Shown here in pieces: positions 40,435 to 47,281 of a stretch of DNA of 48,474 nt. The DNA comes from JAEUIZ01 sp046155605. Its GTDB lineage: Bacteria > Planctomycetota > Phycisphaerae > Phycisphaerales > UBA1924. A program made the translations under genes and the position numbers. The DNA lies in NCBI GenBank assembly GCA_046155605.1, contig JBJXFQ010000006.1, forward strand, positions 1-48,474. The letters run 5' to 3'. The notes beneath the pieces were generated by a model. It was not told where the DNA came from. It worked only from the letters and a program-made list of their open reading frames with translations, and searched no databases. Each line of letters starts with the position of its first letter. The first letter of the stretch is position 1.

Positions 40435-41892
40435 ATGCCTGCCGCGATCACGATGAAGTCTGGGCGCTTGAGTGTCCCCGATCAGCCGATCCTTCCGTTT
40501 ATCGAGGGTGACGGGACCGGCCCGGACATCTGGAAGGCCTCGGTTCGCGTTTTCGATGCCGCGGTCGAGAAGGCGTACAAGGGCACTCGCAAGATCACGT
40601 GGCAAGAGGTACTCGCGGGCGAGAAGGCCTTCAACCAAACAGGCAACTGGCTGCCCGACGCCACGCTCGACGCGTTCCGTCAGTATCTCGTCGGGATCAA
40701 AGGCCCGCTGACGACGCCTGTGGGTGGTGGGATCCGCTCGCTCAACGTCGCGCTGCGGCAGTTGCTCGACCTCTACGTCTGCCTGCGGCCGGTGCGGTGG
40801 TTCAAGGGCGTGCCCAGCCCGGTGAAGAGGCCGCAGGATTGCGACATGGTGATCTTCCGCGAGAACACGGAGGACATCTATGCGGGGATCGAGTATCAGG
40901 CCGGGAGTCCCGAGGCGGCCAAGGTGCTCGCGTTCTGGGAGAAGGAGTTTCCCAAGGAGTTCAAGAAGATCCGCTTCGGCACCAAGGCGGCGGGCGACGA
41001 CTGGCAGAAGATGCTCGAAGGCATCGGCGCGCCCAAGCGCGACCATCCGCTGATGGTCGGCATCGGGATCAAGCCCGTGTCGTACCTGGGCACGGAGCGG
41101 CTCGTGCATTCGGCGATCGCGTACGCCCTCAAGGAGAAGCGCCGCAATGTGACGCTCGTCCACAAAGGCAACATCATGAAGTTCACGGAGGGCGCCTTTA
41201 AGGACTGGGGCTATCAGATCGCCACCTCGTTCTTCCGCGGGCAGGTCGTGACCGAGCGCGAGTCGTGGATCCTCGGCAACAAGGACTCGAATGCGGCCAT
41301 CACCGCCGAAGCCAATGCGAGGATGATCGATCCCGGCTACGACATGATGACGCCAAATCAGCAGAAGGCGATCGTGGACGAGGTGAACGCGGTGCTGCGG
41401 CTTTCGCCCACGCACGGCGACGGCAAGTGGAAGAAGATGCTCATGGTCCGTGATTCCATCGCCGACATCACGCTCCAGCAGGTGCTCACGCGGCCCAAGG
41501 ATTTCGACGTCATCGCCTGCATGAACTTGAACGGCGACTACCTCTCCGATGCCCTCGCGGCCCAGATCGGCGGCATCGGCATCGCGCCGGGCGCGAACAT
41601 CAACTATGTGACGGGCCACGCGATCTTCGAGGCCACGCACGGCACGGCCCCGAAATACGCCAATCTCGATCAGGTGAACCCCGGGTCGGTGATCCTGAGC
41701 GGCGAAATGATGCTGCGGTATATGGGCTGGGGCGAGGCCGCGGATTTGATTATCAAGGGCATGGACGGGGCGATCAGCGCGAAGACGGTGACGTATGACT
41801 TCGAGCGGCTGATGAAGGCCGAGGGCGATGCGCAGGTGAAGAAGGTGAAGTGCTCGGAGTTTGGGACGGAGATCATCCGGCATATGGGGTGA
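40435..41892 (+). CDS. icd: Isocitrate dehydrogenase (NADP-type)
   Basis: Icd oxidatively decarboxylates isocitrate to 2-oxoglutarate in the TCA cycle. The 485-residue product has LPFIEGDGTGPDIW, GPLTTPVGGGIRSLNVALRQ with substrate-binding serine and arginines, VIFRENTEDIYAGIEY, LVHKGNIMKFTEGAFKDWGY, NLNGDYLSDALAAQIGGIGI and EATHGTAPKYA. Length is longer than E. coli Icd (416) because of an insert around residues 165-190. The last 136 bases (41758-41893) recur downstream at 42390-42545. The DUF4258 gene starts 3 bases after its stop codon. Confidence 0.95.
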   Translation: MPAAITMKSGRLSVPDQPILPFIEGDGTGPDIWKASVRVFDAAVEKAYKGTRKITWQEVLAGEKAFNQTGNWLPDATLDAFRQYLVGIKGPLTTPVGGGIRSLNVALRQLLDLYVCLRPVRWFKGVPSPVKRPQDCDMVIFRENTEDIYAGIEYQAGSPEAAKVLAFWEKEFPKEFKKIRFGTKAAGDDWQKMLEGIGAPKRDHPLMVGIGIKPVSYLGTERLVHSAIAYALKEKRRNVTLVHKGNIMKFTEGAFKDWGYQIATSFFRGQVVTERESWILGNKDSNAAITAEANARMIDPGYDMMTPNQQKAIVDEVNAVLRLSPTHGDGKWKKMLMVRDSIADITLQQVLTRPKDFDVIACMNLNGDYLSDALAAQIGGIGIAPGANINYVTGHAIFEATHGTAPKYANLDQVNPGSVILSGEMMLRYMGWGEAADLIIKGMDGAISAKTVTYDFERLMKAEGDAQVKKVKCSEFGTEIIRHMG

Positions 41893-41895
41893 GAA

Positions 41896-42165
41896 GTGGT
41901 CAGCCCCGCACCTGAGCCGTTCCGGCTGTCCGAGCACGCGCGGCATGTCATCGCCGAGCGGGCCATCCGCCTGGAATGGGTGGCCGCAACGCTTGAATCG
42001 CCGTCCCGATCCGAAGCGGACCGGGACGATGCTGCGCTGCTCCACGCGCTGCGCCGCATCGACGACTTCGGAGGTCGCGTCCTTCGCGTGGTGTACAATC
42101 CCTCGTTGAGACCGCCGCTGATCGTCACAGCGTACTTTGACCGCTCGATGAAGGACAAGATGTGA
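41896..42165 (+). CDS. DUF4258-family small protein
   Basis: The 89-residue product fits DUF4258: FRLSEHARHVIAERAIRLEW at the start, a middle VLRVVYNPS and PLIVTAYFDRSMK at the end. Such proteins look like small RelE/ParE-type folds and are often encoded beside a DUF2283 partner. GTG 41896 follows the icd stop by 3 bases; its end overlaps the next gene by 4 bases (GTGA). It lies between two copies of the icd 3' end, which suggests acquisition as a unit. Toxin activity is a guess from this genetic pattern. Confidence 0.82.
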   Translation: MVSPAPEPFRLSEHARHVIAERAIRLEWVAATLESPSRSEADRDDAALLHALRRIDDFGGRVLRVVYNPSLRPPLIVTAYFDRSMKDKM

Positions 42166-42365
42166 AACTTCATTACGACCCCGCTGTCGATGCCCTGTAC
42201 CTGCGATTCGCGGACGCGCCGGTCGTCGATTCGGAAGAGGTGCGTCCGGGCATCGTGCTCGACAGCGATGCCAACGGACGCGTTATCGCCATCGAGATCC
42301 TCAACCTCCGCAAACACTTTCCCGACGCGGACGTGCGCCGGTTGCAACTGGAACTCGCGTCGTGA
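42162..42365 (+). CDS. DUF2283-family small protein
   Basis: The 67-residue product reads KLHYDPAVDALYLRFADAPV..EVRPGIVLDSDANGRVIAIEIL..A typical DUF2283 pattern is D..ADALYI.L, then V..G...D.D..G...GIEIL. The family is commonly found next to DUF4258 as a possible antitoxin. GTG start overlaps the DUF4258 stop, so the two are made together. The icd-derived fragment begins 24 bases after its end. Confidence 0.87.
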   Translation: MKLHYDPAVDALYLRFADAPVVDSEEVRPGIVLDSDANGRVIAIEILNLRKHFPDADVRRLQLELAS

Positions 42366-42389
42366 ACGAACCGTGAGTCAGGTCATCGA

Positions 42390-42545
42390 GGCATGGACGG
42401 GGCGATCTCGGCGAAGACGGTGACGTACGACTTCGAGCGGCTGATGAAGGCGGATGAAGGCTGATGAAGGCCGAGGGCGATGCGCGGGTGAAGAAGGTTA
42501 AGCGCTCGGAGTTTGGGACGGACATCAACCGGCACATGGGGTGAG
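42390..42545 (+). pseudogene. Duplicated 3' end of icd
   Basis: From GGCATGGACGG to CACATGGGGTGAG it repeats the last 136 bases of icd (41758-41893). There are synonymous changes (AGC/TCG, TAT/TAC, GTG/GTT, CAT/CAC) and some replacements (Q to R, C to R, E to D, I to N). A 20-base addition turns one GATGAAGGC into three (around 42443-42471) and shifts the frame, so it stops early. It has no start of its own and is not translated as Icd. Confidence 0.9.
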
Positions 42546-42566
42546 ATTGCCTCTCGAAGCGGCAGC

Positions 42567-43070
42567 ATGAGTACCGGCTGTTCCACATTCTTTCCGTTGC
42601 GTCGGCGGTGGGCTGCGATGTCGTGGTGCTGTGCAGCGCTCGTGCCGCTGTTGCTTTCGGCGAGCGTGCTGAGCCATTGGTGGCACATCGAGCGGAACGG
42701 GCGTCCCTACTACCTGAGCCTCGAGGTCAGCGACTCTCGATTCCTTGTCATGTGGTCCATGAGGGAGAGCGACGGTTCGCGCGCTGGGTTCGGCAATGTC
42801 GGGTGGAACTTCGTGCCGCAGCGACAGATCGCGCCGCCGGCTTGGCGACCGCGCGTCGATGTTCGCGGGTCTGGGGGAAGTAGCCTCGCGTACGTCAGCA
42901 TCCCCCTGTGGTCGGTCTGCGCTGCGCTCGCAGCGGCCGCGTGGTGGGCCAGGCGTCGCGCCAGGATGGCAGTCAGCGGGCTTGAGTGTTCTCGTTGCGG
43001 GTATTCCCGCGTCGGGATCGAGACTTCGAAGCCCTGCCCGGAATGCGGTGCGCCACCGTTGCGGCGGTGA
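42567..43070 (+). CDS. Membrane protein with C-terminal zinc ribbon
   Basis: The 167-residue product has two membrane segments (about 16-34 and 112-130) with an extracytoplasmic beta-rich stretch between (GRPYYLSLEVSDSRFLVMWS..GWNFVPQRQ) and a C-terminal ribbon CSRCGYSRVG..KPCPECG. This is a planctomycete-type small membrane protein without known function. ATG 42567 follows the icd fragment by 21 bases, without a clear ribosome site. The ribbon at its end mirrors the one at the start of the protein at 22341. Confidence 0.72.
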   Translation: MSTGCSTFFPLRRRWAAMSWCCAALVPLLLSASVLSHWWHIERNGRPYYLSLEVSDSRFLVMWSMRESDGSRAGFGNVGWNFVPQRQIAPPAWRPRVDVRGSGGSSLAYVSIPLWSVCAALAAAAWWARRRARMAVSGLECSRCGYSRVGIETSKPCPECGAPPLRR

Positions 43071-43156
43071 AGCGTCTCCTGAGTGTCTGCCGACTGTTGG
43101 CTTCGTCCGAGCGCGGCGAGCCGCACGATCGGGCTGGCGCGTGAATCGCGCTCGGC

Positions 43157-43254
43157 ATCAGTCATCCGTCCAAGGCGACGGCTGACTGGTGGCATCCAAC
43201 ATCCACGATCAGCGTCCGTGGGTGCCACCAGTCGACCGCCGCGGTCGACTGGTG
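43157..43254. repeat. Pair of inverted REP-like palindromes upstream of the RAYT gene
   Basis: Palindrome 1 is CAGTCATCCGTC (43159-43170) with GACGGCTGACTG (43177-43188), one mismatch, followed by GTGGCATCCA. Palindrome 2 is CACCAGTCGACC (43226-43237), loop GCCGC, GGTCGACTGGTG (43243-43254), preceded by TGGGTGC. The flanks are reverse complements of each other, so the two are inverted like a BIME. Confidence 0.82.
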
Positions 43255-43298
43255 TGAGATGACACCAACGCGTCATATGGAGCAGGTACACTGCATTG

Positions 43299-43904
43299 AT
43301 GCCTCAGTCGCATTGCAAGCAGCTGCTCCGAGTCGAGCGGCCCAACGATGTTCGCTTCCTCACCTTCTCTTGCAATCATCGCCTTTCCCTCTTCTCCAAT
43401 GCCAAAGTCTGCGACACCTTCGCGGACCATCTCGACGCTGCGAGGCTGAAGCACAACTTTCACCTCTACGCATGGGTCATCATGCCCGAGCACGTCCATC
43501 TTCTCCTGTGGCCATGCCTCCCCGCGCATCCCGTCGCCGCCGTGCTCCACGATCTCAAACGCGCGTTCGCTGCCGAGGTCATCCGGCGCTGGCGAGGCCT
43601 CAACGCCCCGATCCTGACTCGTCTTGAAACCAAGCGGGGCCACATTCGCTTCTGGCAAACCGGCGGCGGCTATGACCGCAACATCTTCACCACCGAAGAG
43701 TTCAATGAGAAGCTCCGCTACATCCACCTCAACCCCGTCACCCGCGGCCTCGTTGTTCGGCCCGAAGATTGGAAGTGGTCTTCCGCACGCTGGTATGCAG
43801 GCGACCGCACCAGCCCCGTTAGCCTCGATCCACTACCGCCGCGGAAGCCCAGCGCCCTGCCAACGCCCCCGCCGCCTCAGTCAGCCGTCCAAAGCCGCGG
43901 CTGA
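43299..43904 (+). CDS. REP-associated tyrosine transposase (RAYT, Y1 HUH family)
   Basis: The 201-residue product has the HUH motif in IMPEHVHLLL (H65, H67) and the catalytic tyrosine Y141 in KLRYIHLNPV, followed by DWKWSSARWY, a RAYT hallmark. RAYTs cut and join single-stranded REP hairpins. No second domain is present, and the Pro-rich tail is read from the start of the downstream palindrome; the stop codon lies inside its right arm. ATG 43299 is preferred over TTG 43296. All catalytic residues are intact, so the enzyme may be active. Confidence 0.93.
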   Translation: MPQSHCKQLLRVERPNDVRFLTFSCNHRLSLFSNAKVCDTFADHLDAARLKHNFHLYAWVIMPEHVHLLLWPCLPAHPVAAVLHDLKRAFAAEVIRRWRGLNAPILTRLETKRGHIRFWQTGGGYDRNIFTTEEFNEKLRYIHLNPVTRGLVVRPEDWKWSSARWYAGDRTSPVSLDPLPPRKPSALPTPPPPQSAVQSRG

Positions 43905-43917
43905 CTGAGGGCACCCA
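43875..43917. repeat. REP-like palindrome overlapping the RAYT stop codon
   Basis: CCTCAGTCAGCC (43875-43886) pairs perfectly with GGCTGACTGAGG (43899-43910) across a 12-base loop and is followed by GCACCCA, the reverse complement of the TGGGTGC leader of the upstream copy. The RAYT TGA is at 43902-43904, within the right arm. Confidence 0.82.
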
Positions 43918-43987
43918 GCGGCAACCTCGTTTCTCACAACATCATAATGATCGACGTCGGCTTCGGCTCTATGCCGTCGGGGCGGAC

Positions 43988-44518
43988 TTAGTGCGGATCG
44001 CGGTCGCGGGCGGCGCGGTAACGGGCGGCCATTGCATCGAGTGACGCGGAGATGACGCGGACGTTGCCGACGACCGACATGACGTTGACGTCGCCGTGCC
44101 AGCGCGGGACGAGGTGGACGTGGAGATGCTGGGGCACGCCCGCGCCCGCCGCGCGGCCTTGGTTGATCCCGATGTTGATGCCTTGAGGCTCCAACGCCCG
44201 CTGCATGAGGTCGGCGGCGATTTCGGTGAGCCGCCAGAGCGCGGCACGCTGGGCCGCGTCATAGTCGAGCAGGGTCGGGCGCGGCTCGCCGAGCGCCACG
44301 AGGAGGTGCCCGCCCGCGTAGGGGAACTTATTGAGGAGGATGATGCCGTCGACCGTGCGGACGATGACGTGGTTGACGGTGTCATCGGCGGGGGTGAGCC
44401 AGTAGTCGCGGAGGAACGAGCCGGAGGAGGCGGTGGGTGGGCCGGCGTGTTTCTCGCGGTCGTCGAGGTCTTCGATATAGGAGAGCCGCCAGGGGGCGTG
44501 AAGGGCGTGGTGGTCCAT
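43988..44518 (-). CDS. HIT-family hydrolase/AP4A phosphorylase-like protein
   Basis: The 176-residue product has the histidine triad GVPQHLHVHLVPRWHGD, with the last H as nucleophile, and the upstream strand NKFPYAGGHLLVAL. Residues DRDEKHAGPP-like near the N-terminus and the W-R-L/Y-I start match the HIT subgroup annotated as AP4A phosphorylase or HIT domain protein, which hydrolyses or phosphorolyses dinucleoside polyphosphates. The exact reaction is not fixed by sequence alone. ATG 44518 starts DHHALHAPWRLSYIEDL. It is divergent from the CBS-domain gene. Confidence 0.9.
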   Translation of the reverse strand: MDHHALHAPWRLSYIEDLDDREKHAGPPTASSGSFLRDYWLTPADDTVNHVIVRTVDGIILLNKFPYAGGHLLVALGEPRPTLLDYDAAQRAALWRLTEIAADLMQRALEPQGINIGINQGRAAGAGVPQHLHVHLVPRWHGDVNVMSVVGNVRVISASLDAMAARYRAARDRDPH

Positions 44519-44662
44519 GGCGCAGTTTATCGGGCGGAGAAGGGCGGAAGAAGTGAGCAGAGCAACGACAGGATGGACGAAGAAGAAGGCATCGAGGCAG
44601 TCGGCACGCGGCGTCGAGGCGGGCATGGGCCGCGACGCGAGGGCATATGGCGGAGGTGCGTC

Positions 44663-45166
44663 ATGGCGGAGTCGAATGGGACGAAGGCGACGGTCAAGGA
44701 CGGGTTGCACAGGACCGCGCTGAAGATCGGCGCGATCATGACTCGGCACGTCGTGACCGTCTCGATGGATGACACGCTGGAGCGCGTCCAGGAACTCTTC
44801 AAGAGTTTCAAGTTCCATCACCTGATCGTGGTTGAGCATCGGCGGGTCGTGGGCGTGGTCTCGGACCGCGATCTCCTCAAGAGCGTCTCGCCGTTCATCG
44901 GGACGATCACCGAGCAGAGCCGCGACAGGTTCACGCTGCACAAGCGGGTGCATCAGGTGATGACGCGCCGGCTGGTGTCGGTGACGCCCGAGACGACGCT
45001 GGCGGACGCGTCGCAACTGATGCTCGACGGGCGTGTGAACTGCCTGCCGGTGCTGGATGCGGCGGACGAGTGCGTGGGCGTGGTGACGATGCGCGACCTG
45101 CTCTCGTGGGCGCTGGTGGAATGCGCCGGCGGGCCGGACGCATGCACGATCACGCGGGCGGCGTGA
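44663..45166 (+). CDS. CBS-domain pair protein
   Basis: The 167-residue product is little more than two CBS motifs (Bateman module). The first runs from IGAIMTRHVVTVSMDDTLER to VVGVVSDRDLLK, the second from VMTRRLVSVTPETTLADASQ to CVGVVTMRDLLSWAL. Such modules bind adenine nucleotides and act as energy sensors for partner proteins. No catalytic domain is attached and the neighbours do not suggest a partner. CGGAGGTG lies upstream of ATG 44663. Confidence 0.9.
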   Translation: MAESNGTKATVKDGLHRTALKIGAIMTRHVVTVSMDDTLERVQELFKSFKFHHLIVVEHRRVVGVVSDRDLLKSVSPFIGTITEQSRDRFTLHKRVHQVMTRRLVSVTPETTLADASQLMLDGRVNCLPVLDAADECVGVVTMRDLLSWALVECAGGPDACTITRAA

Positions 45167-45175
45167 CCGCGCGAA

Positions 45176-45538
45176 TCAGGCGGCGTCGGCGAGCGACATC
45201 GGAGTTGCGACGGTGACGCTGTCGGTGCGCCTGGCGCGGCGAGCGGCAAATGCAAGACCCAGCCCCGCAGCGATCGGCACCCACATCGGGACGCCGACGA
45301 TCCACCACTTGTATCCGGTGGTGTATGAGAACCACGGTTTGAAGTGGCCCGGGTCGCGCATGACGAGCCATCCCTTGGTGTAGGGCGGCGCGAGGCCGAA
45401 GGTGACGCGGCCGGCGTAGATGCCCCCGAACGGGCCGCGCGGGCTGTGGTACTCGACGAGCCAGACGAGGCTGACGGCAAAGCCCACGAGCGAGACGGCG
45501 GCGATGGCGAGGCCAGTACGGCGGAGGAAGCGGCGCAT
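45176..45538 (-). CDS. Small membrane protein of unknown function
   Basis: The 120-residue product has two membrane segments (about 8-28 and 80-100), with GGIYAGRVTFGLAPPYTKGW and WFSYTTGYKWWIVGVPMW between them. The W/Y-rich loop appears exposed. It lacks the zinc ribbon of similar planctomycete membrane proteins. It converges on the CBS-domain gene with a 9-base gap and is divergent from pepA. No family was recognised. Confidence 0.7.
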   Translation of the reverse strand: MRRFLRRTGLAIAAVSLVGFAVSLVWLVEYHSPRGPFGGIYAGRVTFGLAPPYTKGWLVMRDPGHFKPWFSYTTGYKWWIVGVPMWVPIAAGLGLAFAARRARRTDSVTVATPMSLADAA

Positions 45539-45634
45539 CAGGCTGATGTCGGCACGCGGTGAGCCGCAATTGAGCGATAACCAGCGAGGGATGCCATCAC
45601 TTCCTACACTTGCCCCTCACGCAAGGAGATGCCG

Positions 45635-47122
45635 ATGTTCGAGTCGATCCGAGTGGGCGGGGCGGGGGTGCCAGGGGCGCTGGTGCTGGGCCATTTCAAG
45701 GGCGAGGGCCTCGACAAGCGGTCGCGCGAGGCGGACGCGAGCGGGCTGGCGGCATCGGCGACGGATCGCGGCGAGGCCACGGGCGAGGCCGGCAAGATCG
45801 CCGAGGTCTTCCCGAGCGGCAAGGGCAGGCCGGGGCGAGTGATCGTGGTGGGGCTCGGCGACAAGGCGAAGTTCAAGGCCGGCGACCTGAGGAATATCGC
45901 GGCGGCGGTGGGGCGGCGATTGGCCGCGGCAAAGGTCGCCAGCGTGCAGATCGAGTTCGGCGGGCCGCTGGCGACAACGAAGACTGACTCGGCAACGGCG
46001 GGCGGCGCGTTCGGCGAGGGGCTTGGGCTGCTCGGGTGGGTCTGCGACACGTTCAAGGGCAAGGCAACGACCGCGCCGACACGCGTGAAACTGATGGTGC
46101 GCGGCGGCGACCGCGCCTTTGCCGAGGGGCTGGAGCGCGGGCTCGCGCTGGCGGAATCGGCGAACCTCGCGCGGACGCTCAGCGAGACGCCTCCCAACGT
46201 CGCAACGCCGGATTGGATGGCGGCCGAGGCGACGAAGATGGCCCGGAAGGCGGGGCTGGGGGTCAAAGTGTTCCGCGGCAAGGAACTCGAGCGCGAGCGA
46301 TTCGTCGGGCTCATCAACGTCGGCAAGGCGAGCGAGAACATGCCCTGCATGATCCGGCTCGAATACAAGCCCGAGCGTGCCAAGCGCAAGGGCAAGCCCG
46401 TGGTGCTCATCGGGAAGACGATGACGTATGACTCCGGCGGCCTGTCACTGAAGATCAACAACGGCATGGTGGGGATGAAGCGCGACAAGGACGGCGGGTG
46501 CGCGGTGATCGCGGCGATGCACGCGATCGCGACGACCATCCGCCCGCGCGTGCCGGTCGTCGCGCTCCTGGCGTCTGCCGAAAACTCGATCAGCGACGAG
46601 GCGTATCGGCCCGACGACGTGCTGCGCTATCGCAACGGCGTGACGGTCGAGATCACCAACACCGACGCCGAGGGCCGGCTCGTGCTGGCGGATGCCTTTT
46701 GCTATGCCTGCGAGATCGAGGACCCTGCCTACATCGTCGAACTCTCGACCCTCACGGGCGGTGTGGTGACGGCCCTCGGCTCGACGTTTGCCGGGCTCTT
46801 CTGCGAGGATGACGCGCTCCGCGGAAAGATCGACAAGGCGTCGGCGGCGAGCGGGGAGCGGGTGTGGCGCTTGCCGATGCACTCCGAATACCGCGACATG
46901 ATGAAGAGCCCGGTCGCGGACATCCTCAACAGCAACCCCAACCGCAAGGCCCATCCGATCCAGGGCGCGGCGTTCCTGTCATACTTTGTGACCGATGGCG
47001 TGCCATGGGCGCACATCGATATCGCGGGCGTCCACGCGGTGGAGGCCGACAGCGGCCCGTTCGTGAAGGGCCCGACGGGATGGGGCGCGCGGCTGTTGGC
47101 GAATCTGCTGGATGGCGAATGA
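45635..47122 (+). CDS. pepA: Leucyl aminopeptidase (M17)
   Basis: This cytosolic metallo-exopeptidase removes N-terminal residues and, in some bacteria, also acts as a DNA-binding accessory factor. The 495-residue product has an N-terminal alpha/beta domain and a catalytic domain with IGKTMTYDSGGLSLKI, MKRDKDGGCAV, the signature NTDAEGRLVLAD, and AAFLSYFV..WAHIDIAGV. Metal ligands (K, D, D, D, E) and the bicarbonate-binding R in EGR are in place. ATG 45635 is preferred because AGGAG is six bases upstream; ATG 45629 touches it with no spacer. Confidence 0.95.
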   Translation: MFESIRVGGAGVPGALVLGHFKGEGLDKRSREADASGLAASATDRGEATGEAGKIAEVFPSGKGRPGRVIVVGLGDKAKFKAGDLRNIAAAVGRRLAAAKVASVQIEFGGPLATTKTDSATAGGAFGEGLGLLGWVCDTFKGKATTAPTRVKLMVRGGDRAFAEGLERGLALAESANLARTLSETPPNVATPDWMAAEATKMARKAGLGVKVFRGKELERERFVGLINVGKASENMPCMIRLEYKPERAKRKGKPVVLIGKTMTYDSGGLSLKINNGMVGMKRDKDGGCAVIAAMHAIATTIRPRVPVVALLASAENSISDEAYRPDDVLRYRNGVTVEITNTDAEGRLVLADAFCYACEIEDPAYIVELSTLTGGVVTALGSTFAGLFCEDDALRGKIDKASAASGERVWRLPMHSEYRDMMKSPVADILNSNPNRKAHPIQGAAFLSYFVTDGVPWAHIDIAGVHAVEADSGPFVKGPTGWGARLLANLLDGE

Positions 47123-47281
47123 ATGGTCCGATCCGGTGCCGTGGGCTACGATCGCCCTCGCGCCAGGGAACGGGCAGAGAGAGCGGCACGGCAGCCGAGC
47201 CGATGGTCCTTTGTCGACGCGGAGCGGGGATCGAAACCACAGACTTTTCGCTGACAGCGAACCTGAACCGAGGATTCTGAA

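Larger units (their letters stand above)
43157..43917 (+). mobile_element. RAYT-REP unit
   Basis: A REP-associated tyrosine transposase gene (43299-43904) is bracketed by an inverted pair of palindromes upstream and a single palindrome downstream. This is the genomic arrangement expected of a RAYT with its cognate REP sequences. Whether the unit moves as a whole is unknown; such enzymes are often domesticated and act on REPs. Confidence 0.65.

Noticed and set aside
41896..42545. The insert behind icd as a complete integrative element
   Set aside because: It is only about 650 bases, with no integrase or excisionase; only the scar-like arrangement can be claimed.
43157..43917. The palindromes around the transposase as terminal inverted repeats of an IS with target duplication
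   Set aside because: No flanking direct target duplication is visible and the enzyme is an HUH tyrosine type that acts on hairpins rather than a DDE transposase.
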